Shown here piece by piece: positions 17,994-28,047 of a stretch of 64,000 bases of DNA. The DNA is taken from the NCBI RefSeq assembly GCF_000209165.1, contig NC_009042.1, positions 1-64,000 on the forward strand, written 5' to 3'. The first letter of the stretch is position 1, and each line of letters opens with the position of its first letter. A model generated the notes under the pieces. The model worked only from the letters and a program-made list of their open reading frames with translations, was not told where the DNA came from and searched no databases. This stretch comes from Scheffersomyces stipitis CBS 6054 (taxonomy: Eukaryota > Ascomycota > Pichiomycetes > Serinales > Debaryomycetaceae). Position numbers and translations under genes: made by a program.

Positions 17994-20900
17994 TCAGAAG
18001 AATCTGAAGAATCCAGCAGTCTTAGTTTCAGTAACAGTCACTGTTGGGATAGTACTGTGTTCAGTAGTGGTGGTCGTAGTGGTCACATAAACGGAAGTGA
18101 CTGTGAAGTGGGTTTCAGTAGATGGTGCGACTGGACTGGTGACGGTGACTGTCAGAGAAGCGTCAGTTTGCTTGGTAACAGTCAAGGTGACAGTTTCTGG
18201 TACACAAGAACCAGCTTCAGAAGTAGAAGGTACCTCAACGACAACGGTGTCAGTACCGCCTTGAGTGTCAGTCAAAGTAACAGTGGACGTGAAAGAACCA
18301 GTCCAAGTAGATGTGATAGTAGTTTGAGCATTAGTTGGAACTTCAACAATGACAGTGTCAGTACCACCTGGAGTGTCAGTCTCGGTGACAGTGGTGGTGA
18401 ATGTTCCAGTCCAAGTAGAGGTCTTGGTTGTCTGCGAGTTGGCAGTAGTAGGAACTTCAACAATGACAGTGTCAGTACCACCTGGAGTATCAGTCTCGGT
18501 GACAGTGGTGGTGAATGTTCCAGTCCAAGTAGAGGTAATGGTGGTTTGTGAGTTGGCAGTAGTAGGAACTTCGACAATGACAGTGTCAGTACCACCTGGA
18601 GTGTCAGTCTCGGTGACGGTGGTGGTGAATGTTCCAGTCCAGGTTGAGGTAAGGGTTGTCTGCGAGTTGGCAGTAGAAGGAACTTCGACAATGACAGTGT
18701 CAGTACCACCAACAGTGTTGGTAATTGTTACAGTCTTTGTAGTAGTACCGGTCCAGGTTGAGGTAAGAGTAGTCTGAGAGTTTGGAGTAGAAGGAACTTC
18801 AACAATGACAGTGTCAGTACCACCTGGAGTATCAGTCTCGGTGACAGTGGTGGTGAACGTTCCAGTCCAGGTTGAGGTAAGGGTGGTTTGTGAGTTGGCA
18901 GTAGAAGGAACTTCAACAATGACAGTGTCAGTACCACCAACAGTGTTGGTAATTGTTACAGTCTTTGTAGTAGTACCGGTCCAGGTTGAGGTAAGAGTAG
19001 TCTGAGAGTTTGGAGTAGAAGGAACTTCGACAATGACAGTGTCAGTACCACCTGGAGTATCAGTCTCGGTGACAGTGGTGGTGAATGTTCCAGTCCAGGT
19101 TGAGGTAAGGGTTGTCTGCGAGTTGGCAGTAGAAGGAACTTCGACAATGACAGTGTCAGTACCACCAACAGTGTTGGTAATTGTGACAGTCTTTGTAGTA
19201 GTACCGGTCCAGGTTGAGGTAAGAGTAGTCTGAGAGTTTGGAGTAGAAGGAACTTCGACAATGACAGTGTCAGTACCACCTGGAGTATCAGTCTCGGTGA
19301 CAGTGGTGGTGAATGTTCCAGTCCAAGTAGAGGTCTTGGTTGTCTGCGAGTTGGCAGTAGAAGGAACTTCGACAATGACAGTGTCAGTACCACCAACAGT
19401 GTTGGTAATTGTGACAGTCTTTGTAGTAGTACCGGTCCAGGTTGAGGTAAGAGTAGTCTGAGAGTTTGGAGTAGAAGGAACTTCGACAATGACAGTGTCA
19501 GTACCACCTGGAGTATCAGTCTCGGTGACAGTGGTGGTGAATGTTCCAGTCCAAGTAGAGGTCTTGGTTGTCTGCGAGTTGGCAGTAGTAGGAACTTCAA
19601 CAATGACAGTGTCAGTACCACCTGGAGTGTCAGTCTCGGTGACGGTGGTGGTGAATGTTCCAGTCCAGGTTGAGGTAAGGGTGGTTTGTGAGTTGGCAGT
19701 AGAAGGAACTTCAACAATGACAGTGTCAGTACCACCAACAGTGTTGGTAATTGTGACAGTCTTTGTAGTAGTACCGGTCCAGGTTGAGGTAAGAGTAGTC
19801 TGAGAGTTTGGAGTAGAAGGAACTTCGACAATGACAGTGTCAGTACCACCTGGAGTATCAGTCTCGGTGACAGTGGTGGTGAATGTTCCAGTCCAAGTAG
19901 AGGTCTTGGTTGTCTGCGAGTTGGCAGTAGTAGGAACTTCAACAATGACAGTGTCAGTACCACCTGGAGTGTCAGTCTCGGTGACAGTGGTGGTGAATGT
20001 TCCAGTCCAAGTAGAGGTCTTGGTTGTCTGAGAGTTTGGAGTAGAAGGAACTTCAACAATGACAGTGTCAGTACCACCTGGAGTGTCAGTCTCGGTGACA
20101 GTGGTGGTGAATGTTCCAGTCCAAGTAGAGGTCTTTGTAGTTTGAGAGTTTTGCTTGGTGCTACAAATTTCAGATACAACAGAAGTTGAAGTAAACCAAC
20201 TGGCCTTTGTGTCATGAGAAATAATAATTTGATCAATATCAGTACAGACGGAACCATCAGACTTCGTGGAAACAACAGTAGTTGTAGTAACAGTTGGTTC
20301 TGCACCTGGTGCAGATGGGTATAATTTGCATGGCTTACATTGAGCTGGAATCTTGTTGTTTGGAACTGGTCCAGTGTAAGTAACGGCACCCAATGGAACG
20401 CTCAACAAACCGAGAGACGTATCAGTTGTAATCTTGAAGTAGTTCTTATTGTAACCCAATCCAATCTTAAATTTTTGAGATAACAAACCTGCACCACGAA
20501 GGGTCAAGATACCAGAAGAGGAGTCATAGTCGTAGGTGCTCAAGAATGGAAGACTTACAAGAGGAATATCCAAACCAATCTTATTACCGTTACCGAAACC
20601 GGCAATCGTGAAGGTCTTTGGCAAGGAGATGGCAGTAGCTCTGACTGAAGATTGAGAGTCAGCCAAATAGACAACTTGATTAGAGTCAATGTTCAACAAA
20701 GTGTTTGCAAAAAAGATGGTTGAATCCAAGTCAGCGGTAATACAACCAGTACCAGTGATACTGGTAGTCTGCTGGTACAACTCATTGTGCAAACAAATTT
20801 GACCATTATTTTGAATTGGGAATCCTAAAGCACCAAGGTTAACGACACCATCGGCACTTCTCTTAGCAGAGTAGAAAGAAATCAAACCGGTGTTCTTCCA

Positions 20901-21326
20901 CGATGGTGCAAAAAGGCCCTTTGTAGCAACACCAATATTTCCACTACTCACTAAGTAGAACTCACCACTGTTTGTGAAAGAGAGACCGATCAAATTATAG
21001 GTTGGAGGAAGCAACGAGTTAGCACCGTTGAAAGCAATAACACCAGCGTTGTTGATGTTACCCAAACCAGATGCAAGAGTGACAGACAAACCAATAATAC
21101 TACTAGTTGCAGTGATGAAGAAGCCACCATTTTGTTTAACAGTAAGATCTCCCACTAAAACACTGATAGCGTTATCAATAATAGACCAGTAAGCTCCAGA
21201 TTCAATGGTAATAGAACCAACATTAAGATCAACATAACCTCTATCAATTCTTTGGGTAGTAATATCAAGTGCAAAGGCAGCTGCACTGAAGTAGAATGTT
21301 GCTGCTAATAATTTAGAGATCAACAT
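17994..21326 (-). CDS. HYR/IFF-type cell-wall or secreted repeat protein
   Basis: The 1110-residue product has a signal peptide (about 1-19). Residues about 20-340 are a hyphally-regulated-CWP-type domain with YVDLNVGSITIESGAYWSII, INNAGVIAF and NNGQICLHN segments and a CKPC motif. A short Thr-rich linker follows. Then come 17 Thr-rich repeats of 38 residues, each with a WTG motif and GGTDTVIVEVP, and a Thr-rich tail. The tail ends TKTAGFFRFF, with no hydrophobic GPI signal in this or another frame past the stop. Most HYR/IFF proteins are GPI-anchored adhesins; C. albicans Iff11 is a secreted exception, so this is probably secreted or 3'-truncated. Thr density predicts heavy O-mannosylation. 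Confidence 0.9.
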   Translation of the reverse strand: MLISKLLAATFYFSAAAFALDITTQRIDRGYVDLNVGSITIESGAYWSIIDNAISVLVGDLTVKQNGGFFITATSSIIGLSVTLASGLGNINNAGVIAFNGANSLLPPTYNLIGLSFTNSGEFYLVSSGNIGVATKGLFAPSWKNTGLISFYSAKRSADGVVNLGALGFPIQNNGQICLHNELYQQTTSITGTGCITADLDSTIFFANTLLNIDSNQVVYLADSQSSVRATAISLPKTFTIAGFGNGNKIGLDIPLVSLPFLSTYDYDSSSGILTLRGAGLLSQKFKIGLGYNKNYFKITTDTSLGLLSVPLGAVTYTGPVPNNKIPAQCKPCKLYPSAPGAEPTVTTTTVVSTKSDGSVCTDIDQIIISHDTKASWFTSTSVVSEICSTKQNSQTTKTSTWTGTFTTTVTETDTPGGTDTVIVEVPSTPNSQTTKTSTWTGTFTTTVTETDTPGGTDTVIVEVPTTANSQTTKTSTWTGTFTTTVTETDTPGGTDTVIVEVPSTPNSQTTLTSTWTGTTTKTVTITNTVGGTDTVIVEVPSTANSQTTLTSTWTGTFTTTVTETDTPGGTDTVIVEVPTTANSQTTKTSTWTGTFTTTVTETDTPGGTDTVIVEVPSTPNSQTTLTSTWTGTTTKTVTITNTVGGTDTVIVEVPSTANSQTTKTSTWTGTFTTTVTETDTPGGTDTVIVEVPSTPNSQTTLTSTWTGTTTKTVTITNTVGGTDTVIVEVPSTANSQTTLTSTWTGTFTTTVTETDTPGGTDTVIVEVPSTPNSQTTLTSTWTGTTTKTVTITNTVGGTDTVIVEVPSTANSQTTLTSTWTGTFTTTVTETDTPGGTDTVIVEVPSTPNSQTTLTSTWTGTTTKTVTITNTVGGTDTVIVEVPSTANSQTTLTSTWTGTFTTTVTETDTPGGTDTVIVEVPTTANSQTTITSTWTGTFTTTVTETDTPGGTDTVIVEVPTTANSQTTKTSTWTGTFTTTVTETDTPGGTDTVIVEVPTNAQTTITSTWTGSFTSTVTLTDTQGGTDTVVVEVPSTSEAGSCVPETVTLTVTKQTDASLTVTVTSPVAPSTETHFTVTSVYVTTTTTTTEHSTIPTVTVTETKTAGFFRFF
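18240..20152 (-). repeat. 17 coding repeats of 114 bp
   Basis: Period 114 bp (38 codons). Two types: A contains TFTTTVTETDTPGG, B contains TTKTVTITNTVGG. Five B copies (repeats 4, 7, 9, 11, 13) are each preceded by an A ending PSTP and end PSTA themselves. In the middle they alternate as a 228-bp higher-order unit. The final copy (QTTITSTWTGSFTSTVTLTD) is the most diverged. Confidence 0.9.
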
Positions 21327-23734
21327 TTCTTCTAGGGTATCTATCTATCAGGTTGTAGCTTAGAAGGCATTTCATTATTCCATTTGTCTGGGATTACAAG
21401 TCATTTTATAGTTCTTGTTTCGGCTACGTTCTAGTTTCAGAAATAAATAGATTATTCTATATTTTCCAGAAGGGGCTACATTTCACATTGCTCTTGGTCG
21501 TCTGCTTGCATTCGTATGCACTGAGGCTTTTCTATTCAGAGATCTGGAATACTTAAGGCACAAAGTTAGCAACCAATTTCAAACCGACCCTTTCATCAAT
21601 TAGATTCCTCAAACTTTTAGTTGCGAAAGCATGCAGGGCATGCATACCAGCTCCAATACTATCGGATTTTGTATGCAACCCTGAGTGTATCGGACCATTT
21701 TCCCTTAGGTCTAATTCTGCCTCAGACAGGTATGGTTATTGTAACAATATACGATCTGTCAACTATCATACAGTCCTTTATGTACACATGCCATCGAAAG
21801 CTTTAGGTTCAAATGCGAGTGGTCCCCTTAAGATACAATTTGTGGTTCAGAATGATGGCCAAAAAATGAGGTGCTTCAGTTGCAGCCAAACCCTACGGGA
21901 CATCTGTTTCTCACCCTGTATTTTGTTGAACATCTCCAAGCCTAGCAAAAGAGCCTCCACGGTAGTTTCCGTAGCGATGCAGGTGTAGCTTGAGCCATAG
22001 CCTTAGGCAAATTGGTGTATCAACTTTTCGGCTGTAGCATACCTGGTCTACTTATCATAAACACTAATCATTAACACCAACTGCAACTAGTTTTCCTTGA
22101 ACAACGACTACTTGTACAGTAGCCCTACATTCCGTCTTTAAGAAAAGATCACAAAGATGACAGCGACATCGATGACAACAGACCTTTTCTCCTAGTCTCC
22201 TATTTTTTTAGGGACTAATAAAAGAAAGAAAATCTATAAAGATGAAATTGGGCACAAAGCTGAGTTTCCCTTGGAATTCGTATCTCTTAGACTACGATGG
22301 TGTTATGGCAGTCTCTTGATGGAATGTTGAGCCTTGGTCAAATGTTCCAACTTCAACAACTTTTTTGCAGCTTCAGTGTTCGCATCCACTATCACTTTCT
22401 TCTGTCAATGTCCAATCAAGGGTTGGTTCATGTAAGGAACTCAACTATTTGTCTCTATAAGTTTGCTTTATCTAGCCGTTGCAAGCGCTTCGTTGAAGGA
22501 AGTTGCAGAGAATTGAACGTGCTTTCTCAGCGAGGACGAGGCGTTCCTGAATTTAGCGAATTCGCTGATGAGCCACCGCAATGCAGAATTCGCCTTCAGC
22601 GAAAATAAATCTCAATTTTCTTGAATGTCTGAATGAACTCAATAGCTTCCTGATGCTGAAAGTCGCATGCTGAAGCAGAGGCTCGGATATATACAATTCG
22701 TTCAAACTTCGGTAGCTCATCGGTGGCTAATCTTCAACGCTTTCAATTAAGATAATTGATAGGCAGATTGCTCTAGAGACTACATCTTGCCTAGAACTAG
22801 GATACCATCATAAGGCGTCCACCCAAGTCAGTATTTTGCACGTGATGAGGTACCATTGAACCCTGATTCAAATTTTCAAGCAGGACCTGTCATTCGTGCG
22901 CCTGATTTCAGCTTGTTTATCCTAGTTTAGCTTTGTGTACTATGATTTTTTATCTACATGTTGTAAAAACGCCAATAACATTAGACCCGAAGGCATGTTG
23001 CCGACCACACTTTCTCCCTCGCTAGCGGACTTTAGGTCTTTTTTTCACCAATTAGCTATTTGCCTGCGAACTTGAACGTGTACGAGATTTCGGTTGGCTA
23101 ACAATTGCCCCCAACTAAGATCTCTGCGTTTCATCTGAGGCACTACTTAATTTGGAAAGAAAACGGTTATTCGACTTCGGAAATATATCCGGGAGCTATC
23201 AACGTTTCCCATCCGCAATATTACCGATGCGACAATTCATTGGATTCAGCGTTCAATTATGCCCCTTGAGAACATCGTTATAGAAAATCGCAGATTTCCA
23301 AGCTGAAGAAAAGGCCCCTTGTGGATCTAAGATTTGCGTTGATGCATCATGCAGGACAGAATAAACTTTCATAGAGCCACTTAATTCGAAACAGTAGTTT
23401 CCAAAAATTTTCATGATGAACAATGTTCCAATAAGTGGAAGTATTTAGCAATGCACAAGGCCGTTTCGCATTGCTCAATGAACATCAGATGTTTGTCCAA
23501 CAATTGATCAAGTTTCGACTGAATTAGGAATGTGTGTCTATTAGTAAGACTGGTCGTGTCTACTTGACAGTTTTGCTAATAACTCCGCATTTTGTAGGTA
23601 TTTGATGTAACGTTACATCCAGACCAGCAGTGAAGATTCGAAGTATCTTGTGGGGGATCTCGACATTAAAACTCAAGAACTTCCCAGTTATAACTCAAAC
23701 AGTCATATACATTTATCAGTTATCAACATCAACA
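21327..23734. other. Long intergenic region, no supported gene
   Basis: 2.4 kb between the wall-protein gene start and the dehydrogenase. Its left end should hold the wall-protein promoter and its right end the dehydrogenase promoter. Open frames of 60-103 codons exist (for example 22297-22608 plus) but have no recognisable motif. A minus-strand frame across about 21690-22610 reads as protein-like pieces broken by several stops; a relic is possible but not supported. Confidence 0.5.
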
Positions 23735-24820
23735 ATGCCTATTACTTTGAGATGGGGTATCCTCGGAGCAGGAAATATTTCTTCTCAGTTTGTCCATGAT
23801 CTCGTGCTCAACAATTCGAGAGCCGACAGTGGAATCATCCACATAGTAAGAAGTATTGGATGCTCTTCTACTTCCAAAGGACAGGACTTCATCAAAGACT
23901 GCAATATCAACAGCACAAATAATGAAGGAATTGCACCTGTAGTTCAATCGTATGACGATTTCTACCAAAATCCCGAAATCGATATTGTTTATGTCGGTAC
24001 ACCCCATACTTTCCACAAAGTTCAGGTGACCAAATCTTTGGAAGGCGGAAAGCATGTTCTCTGCGAGAAGCCATTCACAGTCAACAAGAAGGATGCAGAG
24101 AAATTATTCCAATTAGCCAAGGATAAGAAATTGTTTCTTATGGAAGCCGTTTGGACGAGATTCTTCCCATCTATTAAGCTCTTGAAGAAGTATGTCTACG
24201 AAGACAAGGTCATAGGTGATGTACACAGATTATTCTCTGATTTCGCCTGGAATGCCGATATTCCAAACCTAGAGCCAACTAATCGTTTGAGAGATGTCAA
24301 CTTGGGTGGAGGTTCGTTGTTGGACATTGGAATCTACTCCATTACGTACTCAAGAATATTGCTTGACAATGCCGTTGGTGAATCCCACACCAAGTTTGAG
24401 TTCAAGTCGTTCATGTCTTTGGATGCACGTGATGGCGTTGACTACAACACGTCTATCATTGTTCAATATGCTGATGGTAAGCAAGGTATTTTGTCTTGCT
24501 GCAACTATACTACAGGCAAAATGCCATTCTTGAGATTGGAAGGCACAAAGGGTGTTGTCGAAATGTCCAGTGATAATCCAGCTCGCCCTAGACAGTTCAA
24601 GATCACTTTTGACGATGGAAGAGACCCAATTGAATACAAGGACGAATCAGGCTATAATGGATTTATCTACGAAGCCAATGCCGTTGCCAGGGATATTGCT
24701 GCTGGCAAGATAGAGAATGATACTATGCCCGCAGCTGAAACTTTATTGGTCATGGAAATCATGGATAAAATCAGAGAAGATGCTGGGTTGGTCTACCCCC
24801 AAGATGGGCAACTAATCTAG
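23735..24820 (+). CDS. Gfo/Idh/MocA-family dehydrogenase (dihydrodiol/xylose dehydrogenase type)
   Basis: NAD(P)-dependent oxidoreductase; fungal members resemble dimeric dihydrodiol dehydrogenase and D-xylose dehydrogenase (NADP). The ATG at 23735 gives 361 residues, with the Rossmann motif WGILGAGNIS right at the N-terminus as usual in the family; an upstream GTG-led extension would add 35 non-family residues and is rejected. The EKP motif of the family is in HVLCEKPF (about 104-111), followed by MEAVWTRFFPS, GGGSLLDIGIY and a C-terminal YEANAVARDIAAGK segment. Substrate cannot be told from sequence alone. It stands alone, with long non-coding sequence upstream. Confidence 0.9.
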   Translation: MPITLRWGILGAGNISSQFVHDLVLNNSRADSGIIHIVRSIGCSSTSKGQDFIKDCNINSTNNEGIAPVVQSYDDFYQNPEIDIVYVGTPHTFHKVQVTKSLEGGKHVLCEKPFTVNKKDAEKLFQLAKDKKLFLMEAVWTRFFPSIKLLKKYVYEDKVIGDVHRLFSDFAWNADIPNLEPTNRLRDVNLGGGSLLDIGIYSITYSRILLDNAVGESHTKFEFKSFMSLDARDGVDYNTSIIVQYADGKQGILSCCNYTTGKMPFLRLEGTKGVVEMSSDNPARPRQFKITFDDGRDPIEYKDESGYNGFIYEANAVARDIAAGKIENDTMPAAETLLVMEIMDKIREDAGLVYPQDGQLI

Positions 24821-25149
24821 ATTTTAGAAATGAAAATTCCGTTGTTAACGATCATAACTTATGTTATAAAATTCAATCGTCTACAGTGGACATTTCAATG
24901 TGCGAAGAGCAAAGCTGTTGTACAATTTCAGATTATTGTTAATCTCAGACACTCTACTAAAAATATGGTTGCGAAAAAAAAGATGGCCTACAAATTCTCA
25001 TTTACTTTTTATACGATTGCTAGTTAAAATTGTTACAAATATTCTTAACATACATACCTCTAACCTAACGGTAATAGAGCCGTCAGTATCCCAAAGACTT
25101 CTGTGAATTTCAACAAGTGTATTCGGTCAATTTCAAACACTTTGACAGG
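24821..25149. other. Short intergenic region
   Basis: 329 bp between two rightward genes; it holds the 3' end of the dehydrogenase gene and the promoter of the next. No distinct element was recognised. Confidence 0.5.
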
Positions 25150-26016
25150 ATGACGCCGATTACTTGGTCGCTTTTAGTGTTAGCGCAAAGTTATCTAGTT
25201 TTATCCGAAGGTACAAATACCAATACAAACAAGGAAGTTCATAATATGGAATTTGTGAACGAAATTGTTCGGCTATTGGAACAGCAAGAGTTGCAAGTTC
25301 CCGTTAAGACAGTTACCTATTACACCACTGTCACAGAGTCCCTTGTGCCAACTTCGGCTGTTAGCCGCTTACCTTCTCCCACAAACAACACCGTAGAGAT
25401 ATTGCCAATTGACAACAAAAACAATACCGAAGCAACGTTTCCAGGTATCCAACTTGGGAACTGGACCTACAACCACCTCAACCAAACCCTTCTAAACGAT
25501 TCAGCACCTTATTCTGCTCTCGTCAAGAGTCCACGCAAGCATTTCGCAGCCGGACTCTACTTAGAGAAGGAGGTCAGCAAAGACGGCGACGATTGCGAGG
25601 ATGAAATCACAGAATCAGAAGATGACTGTGAAGAGGAGGAAGAGGAGAAAAAGAAGAAGTTCTGGTTCTTGCCATTTTCCATCAGTAGTCTCAAAAGGTC
25701 CAATTCAACCCAGAAAGTTATGATTGCTTCGTCTTCGTTAGTTTCGCCAGCAGTCGAAGGAACTCACAATTTATTCAAGTCTAACACTACTTCTATTACG
25801 AATACTTCTGTTCCTGTCGAACTACATCCCAACATTGGAACCAGTAACTATACAAAGGACCCGCCTAGTTATCGCAATTTCACTTTCATGAGGGACTACT
25901 ACAGCCACATCTCAGGTTCCAGTGCAACATTTGCTACTTTCAATGTTGCAGGGCTGGTATTCACGGTTGTTGCTACTTACATGTTATTGAACAGTTTGTC
26001 AATATATGTCGTTTAG
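25150..26016 (+). CDS. Putative GPI-anchored secreted protein, acidic
   Basis: Family not recognised. The ATG at 25150 gives 288 residues beginning with a signal peptide (MTPITWSLLVLAQSYLVLSEG); the longer frame starts at GTG. The body has several NxT/NxS sites, a KTVTYYTTVTE segment typical of yeast wall proteins, and an acidic cluster with DDCEDEITESEDDCEEEEEE followed by KKKKFW. The C-terminus is a hydrophobic tail after a GSS-rich stretch, consistent with a GPI signal. It ends 32 bp from the convergent VPS24 stop. Layout and an acidic DDCED-type cluster are shared with the gene at 54.9 kb, so they may be distant paralogues. Confidence 0.8.
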   Translation: MTPITWSLLVLAQSYLVLSEGTNTNTNKEVHNMEFVNEIVRLLEQQELQVPVKTVTYYTTVTESLVPTSAVSRLPSPTNNTVEILPIDNKNNTEATFPGIQLGNWTYNHLNQTLLNDSAPYSALVKSPRKHFAAGLYLEKEVSKDGDDCEDEITESEDDCEEEEEEKKKKFWFLPFSISSLKRSNSTQKVMIASSSLVSPAVEGTHNLFKSNTTSITNTSVPVELHPNIGTSNYTKDPPSYRNFTFMRDYYSHISGSSATFATFNVAGLVFTVVATYMLLNSLSIYVV

Positions 26017-26047
26017 TAATGGAAAAGTATTAAACAAAGTCGTTATT

Positions 26048-26804
26048 CTACTCTTGTAAGGCTCGTAAACGCTCTCTCATTTCGTCGAGAGCCTCTGTAT
26101 CTTCCTCCTCTTGTACTTCAGCCTTAGGTTCTTCCTCAACGTCCACGCTATTGGTAGGAACCTCGTTGCTGATCTTGGAGAACTTGTCTTCTGTCAAGCT
26201 GGCTATGATTTTGTTGACTTCCTCTTGGGATTCGTGTTCCAACTCTTCATCTTCTTCAAAGTCCAAGTCGATGGCGTCGTCCATCATCTCATTGATAATT
26301 CCTGCCTTCATCAACTCCTTGGAAAGCTCTTGCATTGTAGCCAGCACCACGCCGATCTTCACCAATTGGTTGACGTCTTTCATGACAACTGCCAGCGAAT
26401 GCAAAGATTGTGTTAGCTTGTTCATCTGCCACTGTTCATTGATGGCCATATTAATAGAGTCAATTCTCGTCTTGGAAGTGTACAACTTGTTGTATTGTCT
26501 GTTGACATTGATCAACTCCTTAGCGTAGATCTTGGCCGTCTTCAAGTCATTGTCCTTGACAGCTCTTTTGATTAGTGCCTCCGTCTTTTTCTTCAAAGGC
26601 TGTAATTGATTCATTGAGCGATCGAGTTCTCGCTTGTTTTTTCTCAACAACAGGTTTATTGTCCTCATCTGGAGAAGTTAGTATTGAAAAATTAAAAATA
26701 CGTAATTAAACAGTAAGAAATTGCTCTCTTTCAATATTCAAGCAAATGATACTTACCTGCTCCTTTGGGTCGGTTCCCCAGATGGCCTTCCTTATGTAAT
26801 CCAT
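26048..26804 (-). CDS. VPS24: ESCRT-III subunit Vps24 (CHMP3), one intron
   Basis: ESCRT-III component that, with Vps2, caps Snf7 polymers and recruits Vps4 during multivesicular body sorting at endosomes. Coding sequence is complement(join(26048..26668, 26757..26804)), 222 residues. Exon 1 encodes MDYIRKAIWGTDPKEQ, matching the N-terminus of yeast Vps24; without it the start would be an internal Met. Exon 2 has the basic helical core (LLRKNKRELDRS, IYAKELINVNRQYNKLYTS), ELMKAGIINEMMDDAID, an acidic region and a C-terminal MIM1-like motif EMRERLRALQ that binds the Vps4 MIT domain. It faces the SNA3-like gene across a shared promoter. Confidence 0.95.
26669..26756 (-). other. Spliceosomal intron in VPS24
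   Basis: 88 nt, phase 0. Donor GTAAGT follows CAG; branch point TACTAAC lies at 26677-26683 (minus strand), close to the acceptor CAG. Removing it restores the conserved DPKEQ-MRTIN junction. Confidence 0.93.
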
Positions 26805-27441
26805 GGCTTCTGTTGGAAATAAAAGAAAATGTGTAAAACAGAGAGATCAGTAGATAAGAAAGTGATCGAGTTTTTGATGTGCGACTGCCAAAGTTTAAGC
26901 AAAAGTAATAATAATAGTAAGCCGAGAAAAGAGCTAAAGGAAACAGAAGAGAACAGAAATGAACAAGGAGAAGAAGTATACAATACTCAAAACGTATCCA
27001 ACTATTGCTTATACGAATTCACTTCATGCCTCAATGTATTGAGAATAGAAAGAAGAGACAGTTGTACCTAGTAGTGAACGACTAGCTACGCAATTTAGTT
27101 ACGAAGGGCGCTTCTACAGTCAAGTGGAGATGAGCCAACCCAAGCATTCGCAGTCTATTCAAGAACTATGCAGCAATCCAGACTACCTTTCACGAGCCTT
27201 GCTATGTAGGGACTATATAGGGGTCCTCGCTGGTGTCGCATATATGAAGTAACTTTCACAGAGTGGCGAAGTCTTATTTATTGCATACCCGTAATTACCC
27301 TGCCTCGTAGTTAAGGAACAGTTAATTTTAGTAACTTGAAATTCAAGTTGAGCCATACCGTACAATAAAATTGTTTGTGATAGTTGATTCTCTGTGGTCT
27401 TCTTTCTGATATTTCTAATACCATACCATATAGTTATACCC
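26805..27441. other. Divergent promoter between VPS24 and the SNA3-like gene
   Basis: 637 bp with no supported gene. It serves two genes of the multivesicular body pathway in opposite directions. An A/G-rich stretch spans about 26900-26980. No specific factor site was recognised. Confidence 0.55.
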
Positions 27442-27921
27442 ATGCCTAACGAAAACATTCTCAACGACAGTCCGGGCAAGGTCATCTTGCTAGTGGCCGC
27501 GTTTGTTCTTCCACCATTGCCTATTTTCCTTTTGCAAGATTATAACATCTTCACTAGAGAGTTCTTGGTGGCAGTTATTTTGACGGTATTGGGTCACATT
27601 CCTGGAACAATATTTGCTGTATTCTATATTCTCGTAGAGTACCCTAAAGTTTATGGCAGAAGACAGGCTGCTGCAGGCTATCTGAGTGTTCCTGGAGACG
27701 TAGAAAACCAGATCGAAAATGAAGAACAAACTCCTTCTGGCGAGAGAGAACCTTTCAGAGATCAACACGATCAAGAAGAGCATCAACAGTTCACTGACAC
27801 TGACAATGCTGCTAACGAAACGAATCCTCCTAGTTATGAAGCTGTAGCTGGTAGTTCAACTGGTGAAGCTCATACAGTTTCTGATATCAAACTGAACGGC
27901 GACAACAAGGTCCAACAATAG
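27442..27921 (+). CDS. SNA3: Sna3-like Pmp3-family membrane protein with PY motif
   Basis: The ATG at 27442 gives 159 residues; the longer frame starts at GTG. The N-terminal half has the two transmembrane segments of the Pmp3/UPF0057 family (VILLVAAFVLPPLPIFLLQ and FLVAVILTVLGHIPGTIFAVFYI). The cytosolic tail is acidic and ends with NPPSYEAV, a PPxY motif that binds WW domains of the Nedd4-type ligase Rsp5. S. cerevisiae Sna3 is a Rsp5-binding cargo/adaptor sorted into multivesicular bodies, which fits its divergent neighbour VPS24. SNA2/SNA4-type paralogues are an alternative. Confidence 0.85.
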   Translation: MPNENILNDSPGKVILLVAAFVLPPLPIFLLQDYNIFTREFLVAVILTVLGHIPGTIFAVFYILVEYPKVYGRRQAAAGYLSVPGDVENQIENEEQTPSGEREPFRDQHDQEEHQQFTDTDNAANETNPPSYEAVAGSSTGEAHTVSDIKLNGDNKVQQ

Positions 27922-28047
27922 TGCTTCAGTTACATACAATACATTTTTCTTCTCTTTTATTAATTGTTTTCAAGTGTGATATATAATGATAAAATATATG
28001 CGATGATGATCACGATGATAAGAATAGTATACAATTGTGACTTGTGA

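Noticed and set aside
18057..20389. Many frames on both strands opposite or inside the wall-protein repeats.
   Set aside because: They follow the 114-bp period of the real gene and are shadows of it.
21690..22610. Minus-strand frame with protein-like pieces (for example ATETTVEALLLGLEMFNKI) interrupted by stops.
   Set aside because: Several stop codons, no recognised family, and no start or splice signals; not distinguishable from chance here.
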